Notes: generated from the letters alone by a model not told the origin. DNA of 64,000 bases from SHZI01 sp041396045 (GCA_041396045.1 JAWKZI010000005.1:163440-227439), one strand, 5' to 3'. Positions 36,299 to 46,278 are shown, counted from the first letter of the stretch. Translations and numbers: made by a program.

Positions 36299-37877
36299 GT
36301 TGGAGAACAGACTGTGGGTTCTGATGGTGGTGTGTGCCACGGGCCTGGTTGGCATGTTGCCCGCACAGGCCGACTCAGTGATCCGCCGGGGCACTGCTGC
36401 TGACGCGCCTACACTGGATCCTGTTGTCGCTTCCGGAAGTCTTTCGGCACCGATCATCAACGACCTGTTCGAGGGCCTGTTTGGCAAAGGGCCGGCCCTT
36501 GAGCGTATTCCCGGTTCGGCGACGAGCTGGAGCATCAGCCCGGACGGACTCACCTATACCTTCAAATTGCGCCCGGATCTGCGCTGGTCCGACGGCGAAC
36601 CCTTGACGGCGAGTGATTTCGTTTACGGCTACCAGCGGCTCGTGACGCCTGCCGTCGCGTCGCCACTGGCCGGGCAGTTCTACCTGGTGCAAAACGCGCG
36701 GGAGATTGTTGCCGGCAAGCTGCCCCCTGAAAAGTTGGGCGTGACTGCCCCGGATCCCGGCACCCTGGTGATTCGCCTGTCCACTCCAGCGCCCTGGTTT
36801 ATCGACCTGGTTGCCAGTCTTACCGTGTCGCCGGCACCACGACATGTCATTGAAAAATACGGCAGTGACTGGACGCGACCAGACCGAATGGTGACCAATG
36901 GCGCCTACACGCTGGCGGAACGCGTGCCACAGACCGTAACCCGTTTGCGGAAAAACCCGAGGTACCACGACGCAGCTTCGGTCGGTACCGAAATCGTTGA
37001 GTGGTACCCGACGCAGGACCTGAGTACCTCGCTCCGCCGCTATCGTGCCGGCGAACTCGACCAGATTCTCAACTTTCCGCCAGACGAGATCGAACGCCTG
37101 CGCAAGGAAATGCCGAAGGCCCTGCACGTAGTCCCGACGCTTGGCGTCTACTTTCTGGAGATCAACCTCCGGAATCCGAAATTCACCGACCCACGGGTAC
37201 GGCTGGCGTTGTCGCTGGCTATCGATCGGGACGGCTTGACCAACAAATTGCTGCGCACCGGAGTGGCGCCGGCCTATTCCCTGGCCGGATCAAATTTCAG
37301 CAATTACGACGGTGTGCGGCTGCCGGAACAGGAATTGCCATTTGCCCAGCGTCAGGCTGAAGCCCGAAGGCTACTGGCTGCCGCCGGCTTTGGTCCCGGC
37401 AAGGGACTGACCTTTGAATATGTTTATGACACAAACGAAGAGAACCGCAAGCTTGCGGTGGCTCTGGCCGCCATGTGGCAGGCGGTTGGCGTCAAGGCGC
37501 AGCCGGTAAACGTGGATTTCCGTCAGCTCAATCGACAGATCCGGACCGGTGCTTATGAAGTTGGGCGCTGGAGCTATTTTGCGAGCTTCGACGATCCAAT
37601 CGCCTTGCTGCAACTTTATGCCACTGACAACACCAGCAACTACGCCGCGTACCACAATCCCGAGTACGACCGCCTGTTGCGGGAGTCCAATATGCTGACT
37701 GATCCGGCTGCACGCCGGAAGGTGCTTGAGCAGGCCGAGATGATCCTGATGAGAGACTCGCCGGTGATTCCGATATTCGACTATGTCCGGCGCTATCTGG
37801 TCTCGCCTGGTGTTCGCGGCTGGGTTACGTCCGGGCGCGGGCCGACGCCGAGTCGATTTCTGACTGTTGAGCGCTGA
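36288..37877 (+). CDS. Oligopeptide-type ABC transporter substrate-binding protein
   Basis: 529 residues of solute-binding family 5. Signal peptide MLPAQA, then GTAADAPTLDPVVASGSLSA, YTFKLRPDLRWSDGEPLTAS, FVYGYQRLVTP and the OppA-type ending. It binds a peptide or similar ligand in the periplasm. The gene starts inside the end of the Rieske gene, so the two are co-translated. No permease or ATPase gene is nearby, so it either works with a remote transporter or acts as a binding protein for another system. Confidence 0.9.
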   Translation: MHCKLENRLWVLMVVCATGLVGMLPAQADSVIRRGTAADAPTLDPVVASGSLSAPIINDLFEGLFGKGPALERIPGSATSWSISPDGLTYTFKLRPDLRWSDGEPLTASDFVYGYQRLVTPAVASPLAGQFYLVQNAREIVAGKLPPEKLGVTAPDPGTLVIRLSTPAPWFIDLVASLTVSPAPRHVIEKYGSDWTRPDRMVTNGAYTLAERVPQTVTRLRKNPRYHDAASVGTEIVEWYPTQDLSTSLRRYRAGELDQILNFPPDEIERLRKEMPKALHVVPTLGVYFLEINLRNPKFTDPRVRLALSLAIDRDGLTNKLLRTGVAPAYSLAGSNFSNYDGVRLPEQELPFAQRQAEARRLLAAAGFGPGKGLTFEYVYDTNEENRKLAVALAAMWQAVGVKAQPVNVDFRQLNRQIRTGAYEVGRWSYFASFDDPIALLQLYATDNTSNYAAYHNPEYDRLLRESNMLTDPAARRKVLEQAEMILMRDSPVIPIFDYVRRYLVSPGVRGWVTSGRGPTPSRFLTVER

Positions 37878-38418
37878 GGTCCTTGGTGTGGATGGTCGTC
37901 GGATTCGTCCCCGATTCCGCCAACACCGAGAATTCCTGTCGTCGCAATTTTGAAGTTGCCGTTGGGCCCTCATCGACGCTGCAGGCCTCATCGAATTGAC
38001 GAAGAGCGCGGGTGAACATTGCCAGGCGCTGGTCTGACTCACCGAGATTCAGCAGCAGGGTGACGCAACGAATAATGCTGTCCGCCGACTGACTGACGGC
38101 GGTTGGTGCCACGCCCAGCAACTCGCCGTAGTCATCCCGGATCTGGTAGAGCAGGCCGTACGAACCATGCCCCTGGTTGACAGCAGCCCCGACCGCATCA
38201 TTGACGCTCTTGCGGAAGCGCGCGTAGACAGCATGACGCTCAAGCGCATGCTGGCGAGCGGTGGCGGACACCAGTGACGCGGAGTCCGGTACGTCAGTGC
38301 CAGCCATACGCGACAGTCGCCGTCGCTGCCACTCGCAAGCGAGATCGATCACCCTTGTGAGCGCATATCCGAACGCTACAAGCAGTACGTAGGTTACCGG
38401 TTGTGGCCAGTCCAACAC
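37825..38418 (-). CDS. Hypothetical protein with N-terminal membrane helix
   Basis: 197 residues. One hydrophobic segment (PQPVTYVLLVAFGYALTRVI, residues 5-24) is followed by a charged, helical cytoplasmic or periplasmic part (HAVYARFRKSVNDAVGAAVN, GLLYQIRDDYGELLG). It overlaps the end of the OppA-like gene on the opposite strand by 53 bases. No family recognised; the tail beyond residue 165 is low in conservation character and the true start may vary. Confidence 0.5.
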   Translation of the reverse strand: MLDWPQPVTYVLLVAFGYALTRVIDLACEWQRRRLSRMAGTDVPDSASLVSATARQHALERHAVYARFRKSVNDAVGAAVNQGHGSYGLLYQIRDDYGELLGVAPTAVSQSADSIIRCVTLLLNLGESDQRLAMFTRALRQFDEACSVDEGPTATSKLRRQEFSVLAESGTNPTTIHTKDLSAQQSEIDSASARART

Positions 38419-38525
38419 GACACAAAGGATCCCAGGGCGAAGTTTCCACGGCGGCCGGATCTCTGCTGAGATTCGGCCCTGTCAGAAAGACAGTCGGCCA
38501 ACTTTCAGGAAACTTTAGCGGCGGG

Positions 38526-39050
38526 CTACTTGCGCTGCTGCGCGTTTTCCGTCTCGCAGCGCCGAATCTGGGCCCGATAGGCCAACGCCTGCCGGGGGTC
38601 TACCGGTAGGCCCAGTTCGCCCCGTTCAGAAGCCTCTGCAAGGCGCTGGAGGGCCAGCCGATGGCGTCCGGCCGCGGCCTTGCGATACCAGTCGAGCGCC
38701 ACAGCCTGGTCGTGGGGCAGGACCGGACCGGATTCCGATTGCCAGGCCAGCCAGTATTGGGCTTCGCTCACATCCCGGGCAGCGGCTGAGCGGATCAGCG
38801 GCAGTGCTGCATCCGGCTGCCAGTTCCCGGCAAGCCCCAGGGAGAACAAGGCAAGCTCGTAGGTTGAATCTGCGTCGCCAGCATCGGCCTCTGCCTGGCA
38901 GATCGTCCTGATGCGTGCCAGTTCACCCGGATCCGGCGCAGCTTCCAGCAACAGCGGATGTAGCAACTGGCGACAGTCGCCAGCCAGTGCTGGCGTGGAT
39001 GCGGCCAGGGTGACACCCAGCAGGGTGGCGTGGATCAAGCGGAGGACCAT
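38526..39050 (-). CDS. Sel1-like secreted small protein
   Basis: 174 residues from MVLRLIHATLLGVTLAASTP, a signal peptide ending in ALA before GDCRQLL. The rest has helical repeat units like Sel1 (ADSTYELALFSLGLAG, ARDVSEAQYWLAWQSESGPV, AVALDWYRKAAAGRHRLALQ). An upstream in-frame start would add 18 residues ahead of the signal and is unlikely. It resembles the Sel1 protein at 4524 only in fold. Role unknown. Confidence 0.68.
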   Translation of the reverse strand: MVLRLIHATLLGVTLAASTPALAGDCRQLLHPLLLEAAPDPGELARIRTICQAEADAGDADSTYELALFSLGLAGNWQPDAALPLIRSAAARDVSEAQYWLAWQSESGPVLPHDQAVALDWYRKAAAGRHRLALQRLAEASERGELGLPVDPRQALAYRAQIRRCETENAQQRK

Positions 39051-39239
39051 GGCTGCGATTCTACCAGCGTCATCTGCCGAATGAGTGGTCTTCCTCGCAA
39101 TCAATCAGGCTACCCGAGCAACGTCGGTATAATGGCGGCGCCCGGCGTCACCTGCGCCGATGCATTCGGGCGCACTGCCGGTTCGCCGGCTTCTCGATGG
39201 TGAGTCCACTGTCACTGCGAGTTTTTGAAGGTAAGTTGC

Positions 39240-40658
39240 ATGACGATGTTTCGAGTCGCCCGCCACTGGGTGCCATTGCTGGCAGCCACCCTGTTTCTGG
39301 CCAGCTGTGGCGGGGGCGGGACTGTCGATAACGATGTAGCGTTCCGCTTTATCCAGGCATCACCCGATGCACCACTGGTTAATCTCCGGGTTGATGGCAC
39401 CGCCTTGCGCTCGGCTGTGCCCTACAAGGGCGGTAGCGGTTTCATCTTTGTAACCCCGCGCCAGTACGATTTTTCATTGGAAGCGATTCTTTCTGGTGGC
39501 AACCAGGTTGTCCTCGATGCACCTGGCACGCCTCTCGAAGGTGGCCGGGAGTACTCGGTAATCGCCATCGGCAAGGATGCCACGGACACCGTGCAGCCCT
39601 TGATCTTCAGCAATGCAATAGAAAGCATTCCGGCAGGTAGCGCCCGCCTGCAGTTGGCCCACGCCGCACCGGATCAGCCGCCGCTGGATGTCTATCTCAC
39701 AGCGCCAGGAGCCGTCCTCGCAGCGGCCGTACCGATCGGCCAGATCAGCTATGGCGACATGCCGGCAGCTCGCCAGCTTGTTGACGAGGGCACTTACGTG
39801 CTCAGCGTGACACCCGCGGGTGTGACCACTCCGGTATTGTTTCAGTCGACAACTATCACACTGCACAGCCGGGACGACTGGCTGCTGGTGGCAGTCGCCA
39901 ATACTGCCCCTGGCGTGTCACCAATCTCGATTGTGGTTGATAACCACTTCGCCACGGGACAAACCAGTGTGCTCCCGGAAATTCTGGACAAGGACACGCC
40001 AGCCGACGTGAGTGTCATCAACCTGTCGCCAGACGCACCGGCGATCGATGTGATAGGAGACCCCGTTGCCCAAGATGCACCCGACGTCAGTTTCGCCAGC
40101 AACCTCAACTATCTGGAAAATACCGCCTATGTGAGTGTCGCGCCTGACGGCTATGCAGTTCGCGGCGTGCCGAGTTCAGATCCACTGGCGGATCCACCGC
40201 TATTTGACTTTAGCCGGAATCTGATCATTGGCCAGCGGCTAACAGTCCTGGCGCTCGGCCTGCTGGCTACTATTGATGACACCGTGCTCGTGGATGATAT
40301 TCGCCCGGTATACGCGCAAGGCAAGCTGCGGATTATCGATGCCGCGCCGGCCGCTAACATCGTCGACGTCTACATCGTGCCGGCCGGAACCGACGTAGCC
40401 AGTGTGGAGGCACCTACGCTGTGCAATCTGGGCTTGCGTAGCGCGACCGGTCATTTTGGCTTCACGCCGGACAACTACACCGTAACGTTCACCGAGGCAG
40501 GCGGCAAAACGCTGATTGCTTCGGCAAATGTTGCGGCTGGTCCCGGCAGCGTACAGACAGTAATACTTCACGATGCCGTGCGGGTTGATGACACCAGCGA
40601 CGGCAAGCCCGCCGGGATCCTGATAATTGATGACCTGACGCAGGCGGCCACGCCTTAG
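39240..40658 (+). CDS. DUF4397-domain lipoprotein
   Basis: 472 residues. Signal peptide with lipobox (FLASCGG), then two DUF4397 beta-sandwich repeats: FRFIQASPDAPLVNLRVDGT, RLQLAHAAPDQPPLDVYLTA, VSVINLSPDAPAIDVIGDP and LRIIDAAPAANIVDVYIVPA. The family is found on bacterial surfaces with unknown function. GAAGGT precedes the ATG. Its 3' end overlaps that of the opposite Grx-rhodanese gene by four bases. Confidence 0.88.
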   Translation: MTMFRVARHWVPLLAATLFLASCGGGGTVDNDVAFRFIQASPDAPLVNLRVDGTALRSAVPYKGGSGFIFVTPRQYDFSLEAILSGGNQVVLDAPGTPLEGGREYSVIAIGKDATDTVQPLIFSNAIESIPAGSARLQLAHAAPDQPPLDVYLTAPGAVLAAAVPIGQISYGDMPAARQLVDEGTYVLSVTPAGVTTPVLFQSTTITLHSRDDWLLVAVANTAPGVSPISIVVDNHFATGQTSVLPEILDKDTPADVSVINLSPDAPAIDVIGDPVAQDAPDVSFASNLNYLENTAYVSVAPDGYAVRGVPSSDPLADPPLFDFSRNLIIGQRLTVLALGLLATIDDTVLVDDIRPVYAQGKLRIIDAAPAANIVDVYIVPAGTDVASVEAPTLCNLGLRSATGHFGFTPDNYTVTFTEAGGKTLIASANVAAGPGSVQTVILHDAVRVDDTSDGKPAGILIIDDLTQAATP

Positions 40659-41621
40659 GTGCAGTGGTTCCGCCTGGCAGGTGGAATGCTAGTAGGTGGA
40701 ATCGAGGGGTCGATTTCCTGGACCAGGCGTCGATGCCGCCGGCCAGGTTATGGAGGTTCGTATAGCCTTTACGGCGATAGCGTTCTGCTGCTGCCTGACT
40801 GCGACCACCTGAGTGACAGTGGAAGATGATTGGCGTATCGACAGCCAGACCATCGACGATCTTGCGGCTGTCGTCGTTCCACGGCCGTGCCATCGGTAAC
40901 GCCGCCAGTTTGCGCTCGTCATCGCCGCGCACGTCGAAGAGTCACGGGCGACCGGCCTGATTCAAGGCGCCTTCATCAATCAGCGCCTTTCAGTTCCTGC
41001 ACGCTCATCTGTTTGACCGGCGGCGGTGCATTGGGATTGTCAAACGGAAGCCCTGGCCCTGCAGGTTCTCGAGGACACTGATACGCAGGCCATCGGCACG
41101 GGCTGCACTCCACTTGTCGAGATGCAGCGATACTGCTCCACACTTGACCTCAAGACTGGTCGCCCGCGGGGGAGCCAGGGACATGACGTGCTGGAAGCCA
41201 GCGTCAATTTTCAGATGAATGACGGTATCTGGTCGACCTGGGCGGCGCCAACCATGATCCCGGTAGCGGCAGCATCGATCTCGATATGTGGTGGCTTGCC
41301 GACCGGCTCCGTCAGGCCCAATACACTGCCCAGTTCGCCAGCGTCGAACATTTCGGTAACGATATCGCTACCACCAACCAGTTCGCCATCGACATAGAGC
41401 TGAGGAATGGTCGGCCAGTTGCCGTAGGTCTTGATGCCTTCGCGGATTTCCGGATTCTGCAGCACGTCGATGGCCAGGTACTCCGGCAGCAACATGTCGA
41501 GAGCAGCAACCGTTTTGGCGGAAAAGCCGCACTGGGGCTGGGCCCGGTTGCCTTTCATGAACAACACAACGCGATTTTCGCGCAGAAGGTTCTCGATAGC
41601 GTCGTGGTTACTGGTGCTCAT
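40655..41621 (-). CDS. grxD: Grx4 monothiol glutaredoxin-HesB-like-rhodanese fusion (several indels)
   Basis: The N-terminal glutaredoxin is intact: ENLLRENRVVLFMKGNRAQP, CGFSAKTVAALDML (CGFS motif) and NWPTIPQLYVDGELVGGSDI. The frame then breaks, but the pieces KIDAGFQHVMSLAPPRATSL, GAVSLHLDKWSAARADGLRI and NAPPPVKQMSVQELK form a HesB/IscA-like middle domain, and IVDGLAVDTPIIFHCHSGGR-type sequence plus NLHNLAGGIDAWS is a rhodanese with its active Cys in CHSGGRS. Breaks occur near 41215, 41050, 40995 and 40715, with an in-frame TGA near 40946 where Trp is expected. Full size would be about 320 residues. It probably assists Fe-S assembly with ErpA. Confidence 0.78.
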
Positions 41622-41641
41622 AATCTCAACTGGCAAATGAT

Positions 41642-42013
41642 TCAGACGGAAAAGCTGGAACCACATCCGCAGGTTGTTGCGGCATTTGGATTCCGGATAA
41701 CGAAGCGGGCACCTTCGAGGTCATTTTTGTAGTCGATCTCGGCGCCGCTCAGATATTGCACGCTCATCGGATCGATCAACAGCGTCACACCGGCATTGCT
41801 GACCTGTGTGTCGCCTTCGTCAAGGTTCTCATCGAAGGTGAAGCCGTACTGAAAACCGGAACAGCCGCCACCAGAGATGAAGACACGAAGCTTGAGATTG
41901 GGATTACCTTCTTCGGCGATCAATTCCGCCACTTTGGCAGCGGCTGCGCCCGAAAAATTCAGGGAAGGCGCGCCTGCGGGTGCAACAGTTTCGGCAGTAC
42001 TGGGATTGTTCAT
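41642..42013 (-). CDS. erpA: Iron-sulfur cluster insertion protein ErpA
   Basis: 123 residues with the three A-type carrier cysteines Cys51 (GGGCSGFQYGF), Cys115 and Cys117 (TTCGCGSSF). Family segments LKLRVFISGGG, LLIDPMSVQYLSGAEIDYK and RNPNAATTCGCG are complete. It receives Fe-S clusters and passes them to targets including isoprenoid enzymes. It lies directly upstream of the Grx fusion gene and is divergent from the phosphotransferase. Confidence 0.95.
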   Translation of the reverse strand: MNNPSTAETVAPAGAPSLNFSGAAAAKVAELIAEEGNPNLKLRVFISGGGCSGFQYGFTFDENLDEGDTQVSNAGVTLLIDPMSVQYLSGAEIDYKNDLEGARFVIRNPNAATTCGCGSSFSV

Positions 42014-42134
42014 ACGAAAAGTCTGACTGTGAGGGGCGGGTCAGTCAAGGCAATGACACCTTGCCAGGTTATATGTGCCCGGAATGGCCAAATTCAAGGC
42101 CGGCGAAACGCCGAAGGGATGCCAGAATAGCTGC

Positions 42135-43184
42135 ATGCCAACACCAATCGCTCCTCAATCTGTTCTCAATGCCTGGAAGCTGGATGCAGGCTCTGTTTCG
42201 CCGCTAGGCAGCGGCCTGATCAACTACACCTGGCTGGTGTCGGGTTCCCGGTCGTCGCCGCCTTACGTCCTCCAGCAGGTCAACCCCGTTTTTCCTGCCA
42301 CCGTCAACGACGATATACGGGTAGTGACGCGTCATCTGCTGGCGGCGGGCCTGACAACGCCGGAGCTTGTACCCACGCCGGATGGACGTTGGTGGGTCGA
42401 GGATGAGACGCACATTTACCGGCTGTTGACCTACATCGACGGCATCAACAGGAATCGCCTGTCAACGCCCGGCGAGGCGGCAGAAGCGGGCGCCTTGCTC
42501 GCCGGCTTTCACCGCGCGTTGGGAACGCTGGAGCATCAGTTCAGCAACCCGCGGCTGGGCGTACACAATACGACCCGGCACCTTGCGGTGTTGCGCAAAG
42601 CACTGGTGGACCACGCTGGCCACAGCGAGATCACCGCGATTCGTCCCCTTGCGCAGGAAATCCTGAAACTCGCAGCTGCGCTGCCACCCATTCCGACCGT
42701 TCCGGACCGCGTCGTGCATGGCGACCCGAAGGTTAACAATCTGCTCTTTGACACTGAGTCAGGTCGTGGACTTTGTCTGATCGACCTGGACACGCTGGGG
42801 CCTATGCCGCTGCCGCTGGAACTGGGCGATGCCTTCCGGTCCTGGTGCAATCCGGCCGGAGAAGATCACCGCCAATCGGCGTTTGCACTGGATCTGTTCA
42901 CGGGTGCTGTCGAGGGCTATGCCGGAGTGGCTGCTGGCTGGATCACTGCCGACGAGATTGCCGGCATCGTTGCTGGCACCCTGACCATCTACGTTGAGCT
43001 GGCGGCACGGTTCTGTGCCGACGCGCTACGGGAGTGCTACTTCGGCTGGGATGAGCAGCGTTTCCCGTCCCGCAGTGAGCACAATCAGGTGCGTGCTGCC
43101 AGCCAGCTCAACTCGGCCCGTGCGCTTTGGGACATGCGTTGCGCCGCCGATGAAGTCGTGCGGCGGGCATTCGCGCCGGCATAA
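42135..43184 (+). CDS. Aminoglycoside-phosphotransferase-fold kinase
   Basis: About 349 residues from MPTPIAPQ (an in-frame ATG at 42084 would add 17). Kinase fold: LGSGLINYTWLVSG (nucleotide loop), RLLTYIDGIN, VVHGDPKVNNLLFD (catalytic loop with Asp in HGD) and LIDLDTLGPMPLPLELGDAF (metal-binding DxD). The family includes homoserine and N-acetylhexosamine kinases; NrtR/AnmK-like sugar kinases are excluded by fold. The acceptor substrate is unknown. Confidence 0.82.
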   Translation: MPTPIAPQSVLNAWKLDAGSVSPLGSGLINYTWLVSGSRSSPPYVLQQVNPVFPATVNDDIRVVTRHLLAAGLTTPELVPTPDGRWWVEDETHIYRLLTYIDGINRNRLSTPGEAAEAGALLAGFHRALGTLEHQFSNPRLGVHNTTRHLAVLRKALVDHAGHSEITAIRPLAQEILKLAAALPPIPTVPDRVVHGDPKVNNLLFDTESGRGLCLIDLDTLGPMPLPLELGDAFRSWCNPAGEDHRQSAFALDLFTGAVEGYAGVAAGWITADEIAGIVAGTLTIYVELAARFCADALRECYFGWDEQRFPSRSEHNQVRAASQLNSARALWDMRCAADEVVRRAFAPA

Positions 43185-43191
43185 GTCGCAC

Positions 43192-44555
43192 CTAGGAGCC
43201 CGCCCACGATTCTGCTTCGCGGACACGCGCCCGGAACAGCGGTAGATTCACGACGAGAAACACCAGTCCGACGGCGCTTGCGCCGGTGCTGACGATAGCC
43301 ATCGACCAGGACAGGGCGTTGTCATCGGCAAACACACGGTCTGTTACCAACGCAACCAGGGTGGGTCCCAGCAGACCGAGAATATTGATCACGAAATAGA
43401 ACAGCGCGGTGGTTTGTGCGCGCAACTGGTTGGGTGTGATCAACTGAAGTGCGGCAGTGCCGGTTGCCGTAACCATGGCGCCACCAATTGAAAGGGAAAC
43501 AGCAGCGCGAGCGCCAGTTCGCCGTTGGGCATCAGGGGTATCAGTATTGATGTCGGGATCAGAAGGACGATGGTGGCACCCAGGCAGGTGCGCATCATCG
43601 CGTCGGCGTAACCCCGCTGGCGCAGACGGTCGGCAATCCAGCCCCCGAGGACAACGCCGAGTGGCCCGCCTGTGATCGTCATCAAGCCAAAGCCCATGCC
43701 GATGTCGGAAATGGTCCATTGCCAGGTACGCACGAACATGCTGGGTACCCAGAAGAAATAGTTGTACCCGAGAATGGTGACCACCGACATGCCGATGAAA
43801 TGGGTGAGATAGGCGCGCCACCGCTGGCGCAGAAAGGCCAGGGTTTCGCCGAAGCTCAGTTGATTGTCGGGCCGGCCATCAGGCTTTTGAACCTGAAGCT
43901 GGCCACGGCGCCGGGGTTCCCGGACCGTCAGCATGAGTAACACCACAAACAGTCCTGGCAGGCTGACGAGCATGAACACGGTCTGCCAGGCTTGCAGCAT
44001 GCCGAAACCGGGAAGTACCACTGGCGGTGCCGCGCCAACCCAGGCAATGACCTGCCCACCAAAGATCAGCGCAATCCCGGCTCCCAGCGATATACCCATG
44101 TTGTAGAAGGTCAGGGCGCGTCCACGCCGCTCGCGGGGGAAGTAGTCGCTGATCATCGACAGTGCTGCCGGGTTTAGCGACGCTTCACCAACGCCGACAC
44201 CTACTCGGGCAAGGAAGAGATGCAGAAAATTTCGTGCCAGCCCGCAGGCCGCGGTCATCAGGCACCAGATGGTGATGCCGGCCGTGATTATGCCGCGGCG
44301 ACTGAAGCGATCGGCTGCCCGGCCGATGGGCAAACCCAGCACCGTATAGAAGATGCCAAAGGCCAGATTGCCTAGCAGGCTGACCTGGGTGTCGGAGATA
44401 TCCAGGTCGCGACGGATCGGCTCGACGAGGAGGGCCAGAATCTGGCGATCCAGAAACGACAGCAGGTATGCGGTCGTCAATACGCAGACGACATACCAGG
44501 CATAGCGTGGTGAAGGGTAGTTGGCCGCCTGGCTGGCGTCAGTGGCAGCTTGCAC
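43192..44555 (-). CDS. MFS transporter (frameshifted)
   Basis: About 450 residues, twelve helices. Signature loop LPIGRAADRFSRRGIITAGI (motif A) and GVGVGEASLNPAALSMISDY place it with spinster-like/hexuronate-type transporters. After LALALLFPFQ the frame breaks near 43490 and continues as SIGGAMVTATGTAALQLITP to LVFLVVNLPLFRARVREAES. The first nine helices and last three are both complete. It is 17 bases from the flavocytochrome gene end and may export or import the flavoenzyme substrate. Confidence 0.85.
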
Positions 44556-46278
44556 AGGATTTCAGTTGCAACTGTCGCTGCCCGCTTGTGGTCGGGCTCC
44601 GGGTAGGCCATGCCGGGCTGTGGCAAGCCAGGCAGTCCAGTTTCCGCTCCAGCACAATCCGGTGAGCCATTTCAAAATGCCAGAAGCCGGGGCGCTGCAA
44701 AGCGACCATCTGGCGCAGCGTGTCGGCGGTCATGGTGGCGGCCGGCTGCCCGGACGCTCCTGGTTCGCGGCTCGAGACTACAGGCTGATCGCCGACGGTA
44801 GAACCTGCCGCCCGGCTCGCACTCCTGCCGGCAATCCTTCCCAACAGCACCGACGGCCCCAGGAATGTTCCTTCGCCGCCATAGCTGCCATTGATGCCGG
44901 CGACGCCGGTCACTTCACCCGCAGCATACAAACCGGGAATCACCTGACCGGAACGGTCAGTCACGCGGGCATCCTGGTCGATCGCCAGCCCGCCCATGCT
45001 CTTGCGGGTCATCGGAAAGAGTTGAAGCGCATACCAGGGCGCCTTGTCCAGCTTGCGCGCCGAGCGGTCGGGATGCCCGGCAGAGAATCTGTTGAAGTCG
45101 GTGTCCTCACCCGAGGCAACCTGTTCATTCCAGCGCGCGACGGTGGTGGCCAATGCGTCTGGCGGCAGACCGGCGCCTTCTGCCAAAGCTGCAATTGACG
45201 GTGCCTGCCGGATCAGCCCGGCCGTTTTCAGGGTATCGATACTGCCCGGATTGCCGAGCCACACGGCATCCCGAATGCGCAAGCTACGCAAGCCATCAGC
45301 GTCGAAAATCAGCCAGTGTGTGGTCGGCGACATCTTCAGGATTGTTTCGTCCGCCACCTTGCTGGGACCCAACTCATTGATGAAGCGCTGGCCCTTGCTG
45401 TTGACCCAGATGGCGGCCGGGTTCTGGCTGAGCAGGGCGCGGTTAGCCGGGGTGGCCTGCGGATCGGGCAATCCCGTGGTGAAGGTTACCTGGTGATCCA
45501 TACGGGTTGTTGCGGCCCCTGCCTGCTGTGCCAAAGCAATCCCGGATCCGGTGGCGAAATAGCCGGCGCCAGAGTACAGGTGATCAGGAGCAGGAATTTC
45601 TGTACGCCATGCGCGGCGCACGAAATCAAGATTTCCCTGCCAGCCTCCTGTCGCAATGATTACCGCTGGCGCACTGAACTGACGTCGGGTTCCCGTGCGC
45701 GTATCACGCACCTGCACACCGTTGATGCGGCCATTCGACTGCTGCAAGGAAACGACTTCGTTGTTGAAATAAAACGTGAGTCGCGGGTCGGCAAAGGCAG
45801 CTTGCATCATCGGCACGACAACGTTCAAAGCCGAGCCGCCAGCGAAGTGAAATCGCGGCACCGAGTGCTCGGGGGTGTCCAGAATGAACGTCCAGCGCAC
45901 GCCAAAGTTGGCCAGCCAGTCGTGCACTTCAGTACGCGATTCCGTCACGTAACGCCGCACCCAGTCCGGATCTGCGTCCTCGCCCCAGGCCAGCAGATCG
46001 CGTGCCGCAATCTCCGGGCTGTCGACGTAGCCCTTCTTCGCTTGCAAGGGCGTGCCGACCAGCGCGAAGCCACCAGCCTTTACTGCATGTCCGCCCCCCA
46101 CAGAATTCGCATCGAGCACCAGTACCGACTGCCCCTTCTGACTCGCCTCCAGAGCTGCCGACAGCCCGGCAATACCAGCGCCCACCACAATCACATCGTA
46201 GTCGGCCTCTGTGCCCGGCTGCGTGCAGCTGGTCAGCAACAACAACAGTGCCAGTGCTACCGGTACCCGATCTGTCAT
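44539..46278 (-). CDS. Flavocytochrome-like FAD lipoprotein with two C-terminal haem c motifs
   Basis: 579 residues from the ATG at 46278, which has GAGG nine bases upstream. Lipobox LLTSC (Cys18), FAD-binding DYDVIVVGAGIAGLSAALEA and the fumarate-reductase/KstD-type domain: GGFALVGTPLQAKKG, VVPMMQAAFADPRLTFYFNN, GQRFINELGPSKVA, LYAAGEVTGVAGINGSYGGE. The last 35 residues hold CLACH (549-553) and CASCH at the very end (575-579), so two c-type haems are likely. Known flavocytochrome fumarate reductases carry haems at the N-terminus. It probably reduces or oxidises a C=C bond in a periplasmic electron chain. Confidence 0.85.
   Translation of the reverse strand: MTDRVPVALALLLLLTSCTQPGTEADYDVIVVGAGIAGLSAALEASQKGQSVLVLDANSVGGGHAVKAGGFALVGTPLQAKKGYVDSPEIAARDLLAWGEDADPDWVRRYVTESRTEVHDWLANFGVRWTFILDTPEHSVPRFHFAGGSALNVVVPMMQAAFADPRLTFYFNNEVVSLQQSNGRINGVQVRDTRTGTRRQFSAPAVIIATGGWQGNLDFVRRAWRTEIPAPDHLYSGAGYFATGSGIALAQQAGAATTRMDHQVTFTTGLPDPQATPANRALLSQNPAAIWVNSKGQRFINELGPSKVADETILKMSPTTHWLIFDADGLRSLRIRDAVWLGNPGSIDTLKTAGLIRQAPSIAALAEGAGLPPDALATTVARWNEQVASGEDTDFNRFSAGHPDRSARKLDKAPWYALQLFPMTRKSMGGLAIDQDARVTDRSGQVIPGLYAAGEVTGVAGINGSYGGEGTFLGPSVLLGRIAGRSASRAAGSTVGDQPVVSSREPGASGQPAATMTADTLRQMVALQRPGFWHFEMAHRIVLERKLDCLACHSPAWPTRSPTTSGQRQLQLKSCASCH

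Noticed and set aside
39128..39133. TATAAT as promoter of the DUF4397 gene
   Set aside because: No acceptable -35 at 16-18 bases; a single hexamer is weak evidence.
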